DNA of 64,000 bases, from the NCBI GenBank assembly GCA_015501585.1, contig JADNRY010000256.1, positions 24,582 to 88,581 on the forward strand. Direction: 5' to 3'. The stretch is from Rhodocollybia butyracea (lineage: Eukaryota; Basidiomycota; Agaricomycetes; Agaricales; Omphalotaceae). The notes beneath the pieces were generated by a model, which saw only the letters and a list, made by a program, of their open reading frames with translations, did no database searches and was not told where the DNA came from. Shown piece after piece: positions 22,831-32,737 of the stretch (positions are counted from its first letter, which is position 1; every line of letters begins with the position of its first letter). The translations under genes and the position numbers were made by a program.

Positions 22831-23051
22831 CTCAACCTAGACTGATATTCTTTCTGTCGTCGCATCATCTTGGTCTTTTGAACCGCTCCAGCGTTGCCTA
22901 CTGTCGAGTTTTATGGTGAGGGTCGGGTGACAAAAGAAGATGGTGGAGACCCAGAAGAGCATGATAGCATCAAAAAACTTGGCTGCCAACCCACACTTAC
23001 AGCTAAGTGTTACTCACCTGATGGAACTGACGAACAATACTTACTTGAGGC

Positions 23052-23588
23052 AGGACCCCTGATTATACCACTAGAACTCAGTTGTTGGTCCGTATAATCG
23101 GATATGTTTGGGTGCCAAACACTCGGTTGATATGTTTGTATAAGATGGCCCGCCGCAGGCGGAGCCGGTTGAAAGTTCGTATAAGGATGGCTGCCGATGG
23201 CCCCTCTTACCGCCTTACTCCTGCCAACAGCACTAATTATCATGATTTTAATTTTAATTTTTTGCGTTCCGTTTCACCTTTGATTCGTTCCGGAGCTTTT
23301 CTTGTTCAACTCACAGCACCAGCTACACACCTTTACAAGTTTCTTCAAGGCATCAGTGTATATGGTGAATTTTACTCGCAAAAAAGCACTCAATAACTGT
23401 ACAGAGGCTTTCAAGTCTAGAAAGTAGTAGATTAGGTTTCTAAAGCATAAAAATGCGAAATAGTACTGTACGAACCTGGTTGAGAGTTCGTATAAAGGAG
23501 GGGTCCTGGTCCCGATTTTGGTTTGTATAATACTGGCCGAAAACCGGAAAATTTTCAACCGAGTTCTGGGGACATAATCAGGGGTCCT
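23052..23588. mobile_element. MITE with 33-bp inverted ends
   Basis: The left end begins AGGACCCCTGATTAT and contains AGAACTCAGTTG. The right end read in reverse begins AGGACCCCTGATTAT and contains AGAACTCGGTTG; 28 of the outer 33 bases match. Shared subterminal motifs such as TTCGTATAA and CGGTTGA occur on both sides. The element is 537 bp with no transposase frame. The bases directly outside (CTTGAGGC and CAAGAGGC) may overlap a target duplication, but I could not fix it. The right flank CAAGAGGCTTTATTG matches the unit-B flank at 28,822, so this copy inserted near the start of the duplicated unit. Confidence 0.75.
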
Positions 23589-23845
23589 CAAGAGGCTTTA
23601 TTGCCATACATATGGATGTGGGTGATGAGGGAGTTGCCTAGAGCTGCCACGTTGGAAACTATATTACCGAAACGCCGGCAGGGCCTGGAGACCAGAGTCT
23701 ACCACGAGTCAAACATCAAAGCCAAGGTCCGACAGCTGTATAGAAGTACAACTGATCATCGTGCTCAACGGTCAGCCCCCACTTGAATGCAGGTTGCTGG
23801 CCAATCTGTCTCCCTTGAAACATTTACTCCTTGCAAGTCTCGAAA

Positions 23846-26800
23846 ATGTGTTTTGCTGTTTTCTCAGTTACTAGCATGCTTATAGCTAGCTCTCTATGCG
23901 CTCTTCCGATGAATGTAGAACCAGCCAGGTCTTCATCTCAGCCACGGCTGGCACATGTAAGTGTTCGCTACTGGGTAATTATGCGATACCTGATACCTGA
24001 TATCTACATGTTCCTCGCAGAGGAATAAGGAAGTCTTTCTGACCTTCCTGGATGTCCCAACAGGCAAACACAAAGATGGCTCACCGAGTCTTGGAACTCG
24101 GAGTCGAAGCAAGCTCGACACTGCAATAAAAAACATCTTGCGTACAAAGACCATAGATATTCACTACCATGGTTCAAATGCCATACCACAGGAGCAGAAA
24201 AACATTCTCTATTTTGAATTAAGGGAGGGAAGTGTCAGCCTTGTTTTGGTTGGGTAACAGAACAACGTGAGTAGCTTTCTCCCCCGATCTAGTTTTCCGC
24301 GTTCCTTATATATCCTTTGGTAGCTTACCCTCGTCCCGGCCCTCATGGTAGCGTTAGAAAAATCTATTCATACTGGCATTAGCTCAGGCGGGCCAGGCTC
24401 GCACCAGTTTAAAGCCGTGGCTAATTGCGTTGGGTTCAATCCTCTGACAGCCAGCTCCCGGGGCCAGTACAAAATGAATGGAATATCCATATGGAGCAGG
24501 CACGCTCGGTCTTCTCAGCGCTCTTTATGAGGCTGGATATACCGCTATTGGGAGTCATACAAGCGGATGTAAGTGTTTGGTACTAGGTAATTGTACTACC
24601 ACACCTACTAGATGCTCACATATTGCCAGGGGAGCTCATTGGTGACCTTCATCAGTGGCCAAACAGGCATGCCTACGTCGCTAGAGACCACTCCATTTGC
24701 AAATACCCAAGCTAAATCCGCCTTCACCCGAACGATTTCTGCAGCTTTGGGGTAAGCCAAGAAAAAATGCAATACTTTGGTAAACGAGAGCCTCGAGGGA
24801 AGCGACAATGGCTTTATTTCACATATATTGGGGACCCTGTATTACTGATGAACACTGTTTTGGGTGGATAGCGAAAGGTGGTGAGCACTTGCTTTTGTAT
24901 CCGGTATTACTTTTGTTCCTCATATGTGCTTCGGTACCAAGTCTACGTACGTGCTAGCAAGCCTCGGTGGGCTGATAGACAGTTTGGATTCACATATCTG
25001 GGCATTAGCAAAGGCAAGCCAGGTCCGGGAAAATTTAGTGCCATCGAGGGCTATCCTGTTCTCGAGGGTGTCAAGGTTGGGTTGCGATGAAGCCAACGCA
25101 TGCCGAGTGGACATTAATTGCGGAAGAGTTCAATGATCATTTCATGAAACCCGTGGATCCTGACTCGGTTTTACACGAGTGTGAGCAAATTACCTTATTT
25201 TTCTACCTTATCTACCTTATTCGACCTTATTTCAATGTCAAATAAGGTAGTGATCGATTCCCACACTTATGACAAGTTACCGGGAAATCTCGGCTAGAAC
25301 GCCACTACCTTGTAATTGAGTGACCACTTAAACGAGCTACATACCTCATTCAGATAAGTATTTGTCTACATCTACTACCTTGTACAACTTCGTTGATACA
25401 ACACTGTTTGTCATCTTACTACCCACAACTTGAATGTTAGTACAGACATTTTACTTATTGTACAGTACACTGTACATAGTATATAACATGTAGGGATCCA
25501 CACTGTAGCTGTAGTATGTCTTGTATGTAAGTCTGTAGGCAGATACTATCAAAACTACATGTCTACCTACAAACATCCAGTGACTCTGTAGTCACAGATA
25601 TACAAACATGTCAGTGAAGTGCTTACAAGTTACCATGGGTCAAATACTGACTCCGCCCTACACCCATAACACCCCAATAGCACCCTTAGTATGACCTGAA
25701 GGCTGCTGGGGTTTGGCTGAGATTAATTGAAGACTAATGAACTCTCCATGGGATGGGTGCACAGAATATTTCCTGGACTGAACATTGGATGAAGTACTGT
25801 ATAGATGTACTGCCCCACACTTGGTCAGCAGGGAGCGCTTGTGCCTTCGACTTTTGCTTTGCTAATATCATACTTGACGTTGTCGGAACATAATCTCCGA
25901 TCTAGAACTGCGAGGATTGGATTGGCTATGCCAAGCATTTCTCCATCACTACCCTTTTGGGTTATATCTTTGAAAACAACATGGGCACAGTGTTTGATCG
26001 GTACTTCAAGATTATCTCCCTGAAAACGCTGGCTTCGCTCTTTACCATGGTGAGTGGGAATATTCAAAAATTTTACCTGCAATACATGATCTCATGAAGC
26101 TGAGCTAGGTACGTACGTGCAAGTCTCACCGAATGGGCAAGTGGGGAGTGCATAAAAGTCAAGAAATTCAGCAAGGAAGAGCATCGGAAACGGTGCAAAT
26201 ATACTTTCTTGTATTGTCATTTGTATTGAATTTTATTTTAGGGCTCGAGCATATCCTAAACGAATGAATGAAGTCGGAAAGCATCTCATATTTCCGGCGA
26301 CATTGAAAATGAGCTTTAAATGGAGGCACGTACTGGCGATACCGAGTCAGAGGCAAGTGAATCCGATTCACCAACGGATCTGTTCATGGTTCTGGTATTT
26401 CTCCAGATGCAGAGGCAGATGATTCTTGAGATGGTTGGTGAATATACATGTCTAGATTTGTTATGTATTATATCTTAAACTTACTCTCTTTAATTCAATG
26501 ATGATATTTTTGATACACAATTTGCGTTGAACTGTACCTCTTATGCTGGACTCTGGAGCATACGTGTGGAGTAATGAGTATATCTAGGCTGGCTATGCAG
26601 TACAGATAGTAGCTGAATAGCTGTAGAGTGCACGGAGCGTACCTGACTGAAACGAGTGTACTACACCGATGGAAAGGAGAGCGGGGTCTGAGTCGCGCGG
26701 AGCGTACACTGACCGTTAGTGAGTGACAAGGCAAGAAGCCATCACTAGTTGTCAAAGTTCAAACTCCGCTACCTTATTTATATTGAAATCAAAAGTCCGC

Positions 26801-27420
26801 TACCTTATAATTGATGCGCGTTATTTCTGTGCGCGCTGAGTACGTCCAAGTATGCTGAGGTGCACACCGAGGGTAGATGCGTGCATCCGAATTTCTCTAA
26901 ATAACGGTCCCGTCGACCTGCATGTAGCTCAATTTAATACTAGTTTGCAAAGTGTAAGCTTAGTCGAAGTATCAGTGGGTAACAATACTTACATCAGCCT
27001 CTTGGATTATTGTTGCCAGTAGCACGATACAGAGTCCTGATTCTGAGGAGAAACTGACTTAAACTATACAGTATATGTTATAATATGTATGATATCACAT
27101 GTAATGTCAGTGATACACTAGTAGACTGGTGTATAAACAGCAGGATGTTATCATAGTCAATGTTGGCAAGTATTTGGTGTAATTGTGAGGTCTAAATATG
27201 TTTGCTTTCAAGCCAAAGTAAAATCAGGTAATAAGGTAATTTGTTCAATAAGGTCCTTTAAGTACCTTAAAGGTAGGTTAAGGTAGTTTCAACACATAAG
27301 GTAGCTGTAAGGTAGCGGAGTTTAAATAAGGTAAGGTAAATTGTCACCCACCGTTTTACACCCTGTTGAAGCTTGCTTTGAGAGGGCTGCGTGGCTGGAG
27401 AGTAACCAATTTAAATAGTA
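23846..27420 (+). pseudogene. Two-repeat secreted protein, left copy, broken and split by an element
   Basis: This is a paralogue of the intact gene at 29,152-30,570. The signal-peptide exon (from 23,846), the following exons and both CFGWI-type exon ends can be followed to about 25,176. There are frame losses before the first CFGWI block (a stop occurs at the position of the first phase-1 intron), in the exon starting near 24,320, and in the second half after ISAALG (a TAA). The last exon is then cut by a 2.2 kb inverted-repeat element (25,177-27,352). Its tail, GCTTGCTTTGAGAGGGCTGC, resumes at 27,369. It is in the same order and strand as the right copy, so it arose by tandem duplication. 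Confidence 0.8.
25177..27352. mobile_element. 2.2-kb non-autonomous inverted-repeat element with TACCTTA repeats
   Basis: The element interrupts the last exon of the left secreted-protein gene and is flanked by a direct repeat GTTTTACAC (25,168-25,176 and 27,353-27,361), absent as a duplicate in the intact paralogue. The left end is GAGTGTGAGCAAATTACC and the right end in reverse is GGTGGGTGACAATTTACC, imperfect inverted repeats. Both ends, plus a block near 26,770-26,810, carry many copies of TACCTTA/TAAGGTA, probably subterminal transposase-binding repeats. Small frames inside show no recognisable transposase. A 9-bp duplication would fit Mutator-like elements, and an 8-bp reading would fit hAT or KDZ elements. 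The superfamily is unresolved. Confidence 0.8.
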
Positions 27421-27742
27421 TGCCATATGCAGTCTTGTTGTTCTCATAAATTGTTCTCGTTCAAAATACGCATCCTTGATTAATAAATGTTAATGGCAAG
27501 CTTAGCCTCTAGGTGAGATGGTTGGAGTTTACTCTGTACGTACATATTAGGACTAACATACACAGCTTTGACCATCCCTATTCCGTATACTACTATACAG
27601 CTCAGAGCTGGTACTTACTTAGGTCACGTGGAGCATTGGGAGAGTGATGTATACGACTCCCTCAGCTGCTTTCTGAACAACTGAAGTGAGATTCGTTTCC
27701 ATATATCTAGTACTTCTCTGTATAATACTGACCATACCTACA

Positions 27743-28522
27743 TAGGGATCTCCACCGTAACCGTAAACGGTTACGGCCGTAAAATTTACGGTAGTTTACG
27801 GTAGACGGTAGACCCCTAACCGTAACCGTAAGAAGTTCCAAAAGGCCTCTTACGGTACGGTTACGGGTATTTATACGGTATTTTACGGGTTATACGACCG
27901 TATAAATATTATTACAGCCGGGAATTCATATCTTATGCCTCTACGGTAGTGGATTTTGAGTTTTATGGCCTCTTCGAGCATTTTTCTTTGCTTGGTCAAT
28001 AGTATCGGTATACAAAGTGGCTTCAAACGAGCATGATGCAAAGATATCAAAAAGATATGGCATCCCTTTCCCAGGATAATGCACTCTACAAACCTTGTGA
28101 CAGCAACACAACGTGAATTTGTAACTACAAGACTAGTAGTGAGTCTGCATCTGTACCACAATGGGGTCTGGTATAATCTCTGATAACATTCTAAATGTGT
28201 CGGGTGCCGTGCGGCATACATCAAACCACTGTTCCTGTTCCAGTTCAAAATGTCCAGCCGTATCAAGTGAAAAAACACCGGAGTATTGCAGTGTTGTATG
28301 GCAGATGTCGATGCTTGAGTGGTGGTGGACTGGTGAGAGCTGGCTAATTTACGGGCCGTATAGAACCCGTATGCAGCCGTATTTATACGGTTATGTACGG
28401 GTGGTTTTACGGCTTGAGCCATAACCGTATATCAAGAACCCAAGGTGGTATACGGTACGGTTACGGCTACCCGTAAAACCGTAACCGTAAACCGTATCTT
28501 ACGGTTACGGTGGAGATCCCTA
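27743..28522. mobile_element. hAT-type MITE with ACCGTAA subterminal repeats
   Basis: The ends TAGGGATCTCCACCGTAACC and its reverse complement are perfect. They are flanked by an exact 8-bp direct repeat TACCTACA (27,735-27,742 and 28,523-28,530). An 8-bp duplication and a TAGGG terminus are typical of hAT elements. Both subterminal regions are filled with CCGTAA/TTACGG words in both orientations, together about 100-150 bp at each end, able to fold into long hairpins. The interior has a minus-strand frame (28,422-27,883) that does not resemble a transposase. The element is 780 bp and must rely on a transposase from elsewhere. Confidence 0.88.
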
Positions 28523-28734
28523 TACCTACAGTTTGATCTTACTCTAACAGAGAACCGGGACAAGAACTACAAGAATGTGCATCAAACAGTCCCAGCCACC
28601 GAGAGACGATTTGGGCCATCCAACTGCGGCAGCCCTGGTTTGTACAATCCATGGCATATATCACACTGGCGCAGAACCACTTGGGTAGAACAATGAGTGG
28701 TTTAGTGTTCAGTTGATATATTAGGTATCTATTA

Positions 28735-28803
28735 CCGAGGAAGTTGGGATCAGGAGTATCCAACGTATTCGACGAGGTGATCATAGAGATCGTCACTCAT
28801 GGT
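28735..28803 (-). pseudogene. PP2C N-terminal mini-fragment
   Basis: The reverse complement gives the same post-DGHNG block as at 22,540-22,610 (initial MSDDLYDHLVEYVGYS-type reading ending in QLPR). It sits at the same place relative to the right secreted gene as the 22.5 kb fragment does to the left one. It therefore marks the left border of the second duplicated unit. Confidence 0.6.
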
Positions 28804-29151
28804 AGGCTACCTTAGAATGCCCTAAGAGGCTTTATTGCTATACTTATGGTATATGGAAACACATCAAGTAAAAATACCTCAAGTGGCTGCGTCAAATAGG
28901 CTGCCACGTTGGTTACTGTATTACCGAAACACCGCCAGACGAGCAAAGTTGACCCAGAGTAGACCAGAGTCTACTCAAGTCGAAGATTCATCAAAGCCAA
29001 GCTCCAACGGCTGTATAAATTTTTAAAAAGCATACTGATCGTTGTGCCCTGATTGTGCTCAACGGTCAGTCCCCCACTTGAACGCAGGTTGCTGGTCAAT
29101 CTTGGGTCGATCTGTCTCCCCCGCAACATTAACTCCTCACAAGTCTCAAAA

Positions 29152-30570
29152 ATGCACTTTGCTGTTCTCTCGGTTACTATGCTTATAGCTAGCTCCGCAC
29201 TTGCTGTATGCGCTCGGCCAATGAATGTAGAGTCTGCCAGGTCTTCAACTCAGCCACAGCTGGCACCTGTAAGTGTTTGCTACTGAGTAATCACGCGATA
29301 CCTGATACCAACATGGTCCTCGCAGAGAGTCACTCTGACCTTCCTGGATCCCCGAACAGGTAAACAGAAAACTGGCTCACCGAATCTGGGGGGTGTGACT
29401 CGAAGAAATTTCGGCACTGCGATCAAAAACACGTTGCGTATGAACGACTTGAAAATTCAAGACATTAACTACCAGGGCTCAAACGCCTTGTCAGATGAGC
29501 AGGAAAACATTCTCTATTTCGAATTAAACGGGGGAAGGTGCCAGCCACAGTGTTTTGGTTGGATAACACTAGGTCGTGAGTACTTGCTCCCATATCTAGT
29601 TTCCTTGTGTTACTTGTGTTCCTTATCTATGTCTTGGTAGCTTACCCTCGCTCCATCCACTGGCATAGTAATGCTCGCCCTCGCACTCGAGAAGTGTATT
29701 ATGCCGGTGTTAGCTTAGGCGGGCCAGGCTTGCACCAGTTTGAAGTGGCTGATTGCGTTGGGTTCAATCCTCCGGCAGTCGGACGCCTGCTAGTGGAGCT
29801 AGTACGTGATGAATGGAACATCCGTAGGAATGAGGCACGCTTGGTCTTCGCAAAGCTCTTTATGAGGGGGCATTTACTTCCAACGAATATCAGATTGGCG
29901 GAAGTAAGTGTTTGCAACTGTGTAGTCATACTACTATGCCTAACGCTCACATATTGCCAGGGGAGCTCAATCCTGACCTTCATCAGTGGGCAAACAGGCG
30001 AACCCACGTCGTCAGATGTCACTAAATTTGCAAACAAACAAAGTAAATCAGCCTTCACCCGAAAGGTTTCTGCAGCCTTGGGGCTAAAGCAAGAGATCCA
30101 ATACTTTGGTACACTAGTGCCTCGAGGGAAGCGTCAATGGTTTTATTTCATATTCATTGGAGGGCCCCACTGTACTACTGATGAACCCTGTTTTGGGTGG
30201 ATAGCGAAAGGTGGTGAGTGCTTTCGTTAGTATCCGGTATCACTGTGTTCCTCATATCTGGCTTTGGGACCAAGTCTATGTACGTGCTGACAGGCCTATG
30301 GTGGTTGATCAACGATTTGGATTCACATATCTGGGCATTAGCAAAGGCAAGCCGGGTCCACGCAAATTTAGTGCCATTGAGGGCTATCCTATTTTCGAGA
30401 GTGGCAAGGTCGCAGTTGCATTGAAGCAAACGCACGCCGAGTGGGCCTTAATTGCGGAGGAGTTCGATGATCATTTCATGGGACACAATGATGATCCTGA
30501 CTCGTTTTTACACCCTTCTAATGCTTGCTTTGAGAAGGCTGCGTGGCTGGAGAGCGTAGGGGCAATTTGA
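29152..30570 (+). CDS. Unidentified secreted protein with two homologous halves
   Basis: I model five exons: 29152-29268, 29326-29575, 29641-29903, 29961-30213 and 30275-30570, giving 392 aa in one frame. The ATG opens a signal peptide (HFAVLSVTMLIASSALAVC). The mature protein has two similar halves: residues about 40-210 and 211-392. Each begins with LTF and a Gly-Thr pair, continues to a (N/G)(I/W)LYF-like strand and a CFGWI motif, then a phase-1 intron, then a second exon with GVSLGGPGLHQF or GISKGKPGPRKF and a downstream EW. The introns after CFGWI are in the same phase and position in both halves, so the second half arose by internal duplication of an exon pair. No known domain was recognised; a secreted effector-like or surface role is a guess. 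Confidence 0.8.
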
Positions 30571-31439
30571 ATAGTATGCCATACGGCAGTCCTTGTTCTT
30601 GTAACTTGTTCTCGTAGAAAATACACATCCGATCTTCTATAAATAAGCGTTGATGGCAAGCTTAGCCTCTAAGCGAGAAACAAGACGAGAATCACAAGAA
30701 CGTGCACCAAATAGGCCCGGCCACACCCAACTGCGGCAGCCCTGGGTCAAAAGTTACACAACCTATAGCGTGCATCATGGCGCAGAACCACTTGGGTAGA
30801 GCAATAATGGGACGCAGAAAGTCTCGTTTTAGATTTACCGTGGCTGTAGGAAGAGTCCTTGCAACCTGTATGATCGACGCAGTCAAGACTCACGCATCAG
30901 GAGTCTTCAATTCCGATGTAACGTGACGTTTGTTTATCGAAAGACCAATATGGATGGTTGAGTGGCCGAGGACCCAGTTGTGTTTTGAGAGAGAATGGTG
31001 TATGGCTCTCTTGGGCTCCTTGGCAACGAAACTCGAATCTGCAAGCAATTAGCAACCGCTGAGACCTAGTAAGCAGACCTAGTAAGCAGAGGAAGCGTAG
31101 GAAGCGTAGGACCATAGGCGAATGATTGAACCTCGGTAGTGGGTTTGTTGAGTTAGTGTTTAGGAGGTTGGACAATGCGACGAGCATGAGCTCCAGCCAG
31201 CAAAAACCCCAAGTCGCGATGGTAGTACATCTCGAGGCTCGGTTGAGCCTCGATTGAAGCGATAAGCGATAAGCATGAGATTCAGTCAGTAAAAACCCTT
31301 CGCAATAGTAGTACATCTCGAGGGTCAGTTGAAGCATTAATTAGGCATCTTCCTTGATCTTCATCTACTATTGGATATCAGCGTATCCTACCTATCCTAC
31401 CTATATAACCTTCTATATCTCGCGGATCCTGGACATCCC
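30571..31439. other. 3' flank with short tandem repeats
   Basis: The part at 30,670-30,800 matches 28,535-28,690 (shared CTGCGGCAGCCCTGG and GGCGCAGAACCACTTGGGTA), so it belongs to the duplicated secreted-gene unit. At 31,065-31,110 are small direct repeats of CCTAGTAAGCAGA and GGAAGCGTA. At 31,180-31,330 a roughly 75-90 bp segment with AGTACATCTCGAG is imperfectly duplicated; the same segment occurs downstream of the PP2C copies at 39,350 and 40,250. No gene was recognised. Confidence 0.5.
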
Positions 31440-32640
31440 GTATAGCCTCCATATTCCGTGCAGATTGGGTGTATGATAAACATTACTCGAACTCTTAACG
31501 CTCAGACTAGAAACCCTAAAAAGACGTAACAGTGATTGCAATATCATCCCTGAAAAAGAAAACAAACCAGCTCCAGCCATACAAAACGCAAACACAAAAA
31601 CGCAACAAAAACGCGAGAAAAATAAAGGAGAAATCAAAATGTATAGAAGTCCCGAAACCCACCTATACCTCCTCGCCCTCAATCAACACCTCCGTCAAAT
31701 CCCCATCCACGCCAAATGCGCCGCAGCGCTGGCATCCTTACTGGAATGCACAAACCGCCAGGGAACTGGGAGGAAAGTCCCGCATGGATGCGTTAGTGTA
31801 GACTGTGGACGAGTTGGTTTAGAGCCAGAGCCCGACGAGGCCAACGGCTTGGTCGCTTGTGAAGGAGTCCCAGAGGCCGTCTGGGGCCATCTGGGGCCAT
31901 TATGAGCTTTTGCGGATGCGGGTAGTGGTTATTTCGGGTTCGGCTGTGGCTATATATAGAATTATACAAATTACATCGACTGGAAAGAGTGAAGAGTAAA
32001 AAAAAGACGCACCGGTGAGATACGGAGAAGTTTTCATATTCGAGTGTACTTTATCGCCTAGATACCTTTCGTACAACTGATTCTGAACATCGACACTCCA
32101 AAGTTGTACGCAGCGTCTCCAAACGCACGAGCATGACGCGTCCGTTCTCCACAACGTTCTCACCGGGTTGCTCCGCCTCCAGCCACGTCACCTCCTTCCA
32201 GTTGTACCCACTCTGGTCTGCGTAGAGCACGTGGACCTGATAGGTATACATATACGCGTCCCCGTCTTTAGACTGAGACCTGAGCCACTTTGCGGCGTGG
32301 AACGGCACAGGAGTCCTAGTCACCAGTGAGGGCGATGCGCAGGAGCTTGTTATAAGATTCATAGATGGATAGTAATGCGCATGAGCCGGTGTGCGCGTAC
32401 CGCAAGGAGCAGATGGCGTTGGTTTTGGAGTTGGAGGAGCAGGAGAGGACGTCTGAGATGGCATTTGTCGATGTCTTTGAATGCGTGTTTGATTGTACTT
32501 TCATCTCTCGTCTCTCGTTCTCCTATCCAGGCCAGAGTTGCAGTGAGCGGGCTTGTCCCTTCTAGCCACAGCTTTGCTTGTCAAACATATCAAGACGGTG
32601 GAAATACGGCCTGAGGGTTTTTATAGTGTGAGTGTGAGAC
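31440..32640 (-). pseudogene. PP2C phosphatase pseudogene, third copy
   Basis: Blocks on the minus strand include the SCALLSIYESYNKLLRIALTG segment (about 32,390-32,330), a disrupted QSGYNWKEVTWLEAEQPGE block (about 32,220-32,160), DVQNQLYERYLGDKVHSNMK (about 32,100-32,030), AEPEITTTRI (about 31,940) and remnants of the C-terminal exons (to about 31,500). The DGHNG exon and most of the middle are missing. The AFGD and ASDGLWD blocks are damaged. The N-terminal exon remains at 32,500-32,640, next to a conserved promoter block. It is not functional. Confidence 0.75.
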
Positions 32641-32650
32641 AAAAAGTGAT

Positions 32651-32692
32651 ATTATAGCCGCGCTAGTGGCCCGGGTTATCCGATTCTGAGCG
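32651..32692 (-). promoter_or_regulatory. Conserved PP2C promoter block, copy 3
   Basis: TTATAGCCGCGCTAGTGGCC followed by CGGGTTATCCG repeats the blocks at 19,490-19,528 and 42,453-42,490. Confidence 0.4.
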
Positions 32693-32737
32693 CTTATGGC
32701 TACGGGCCTTAAACCTTTTGCCTTCAAGTACTAGATC

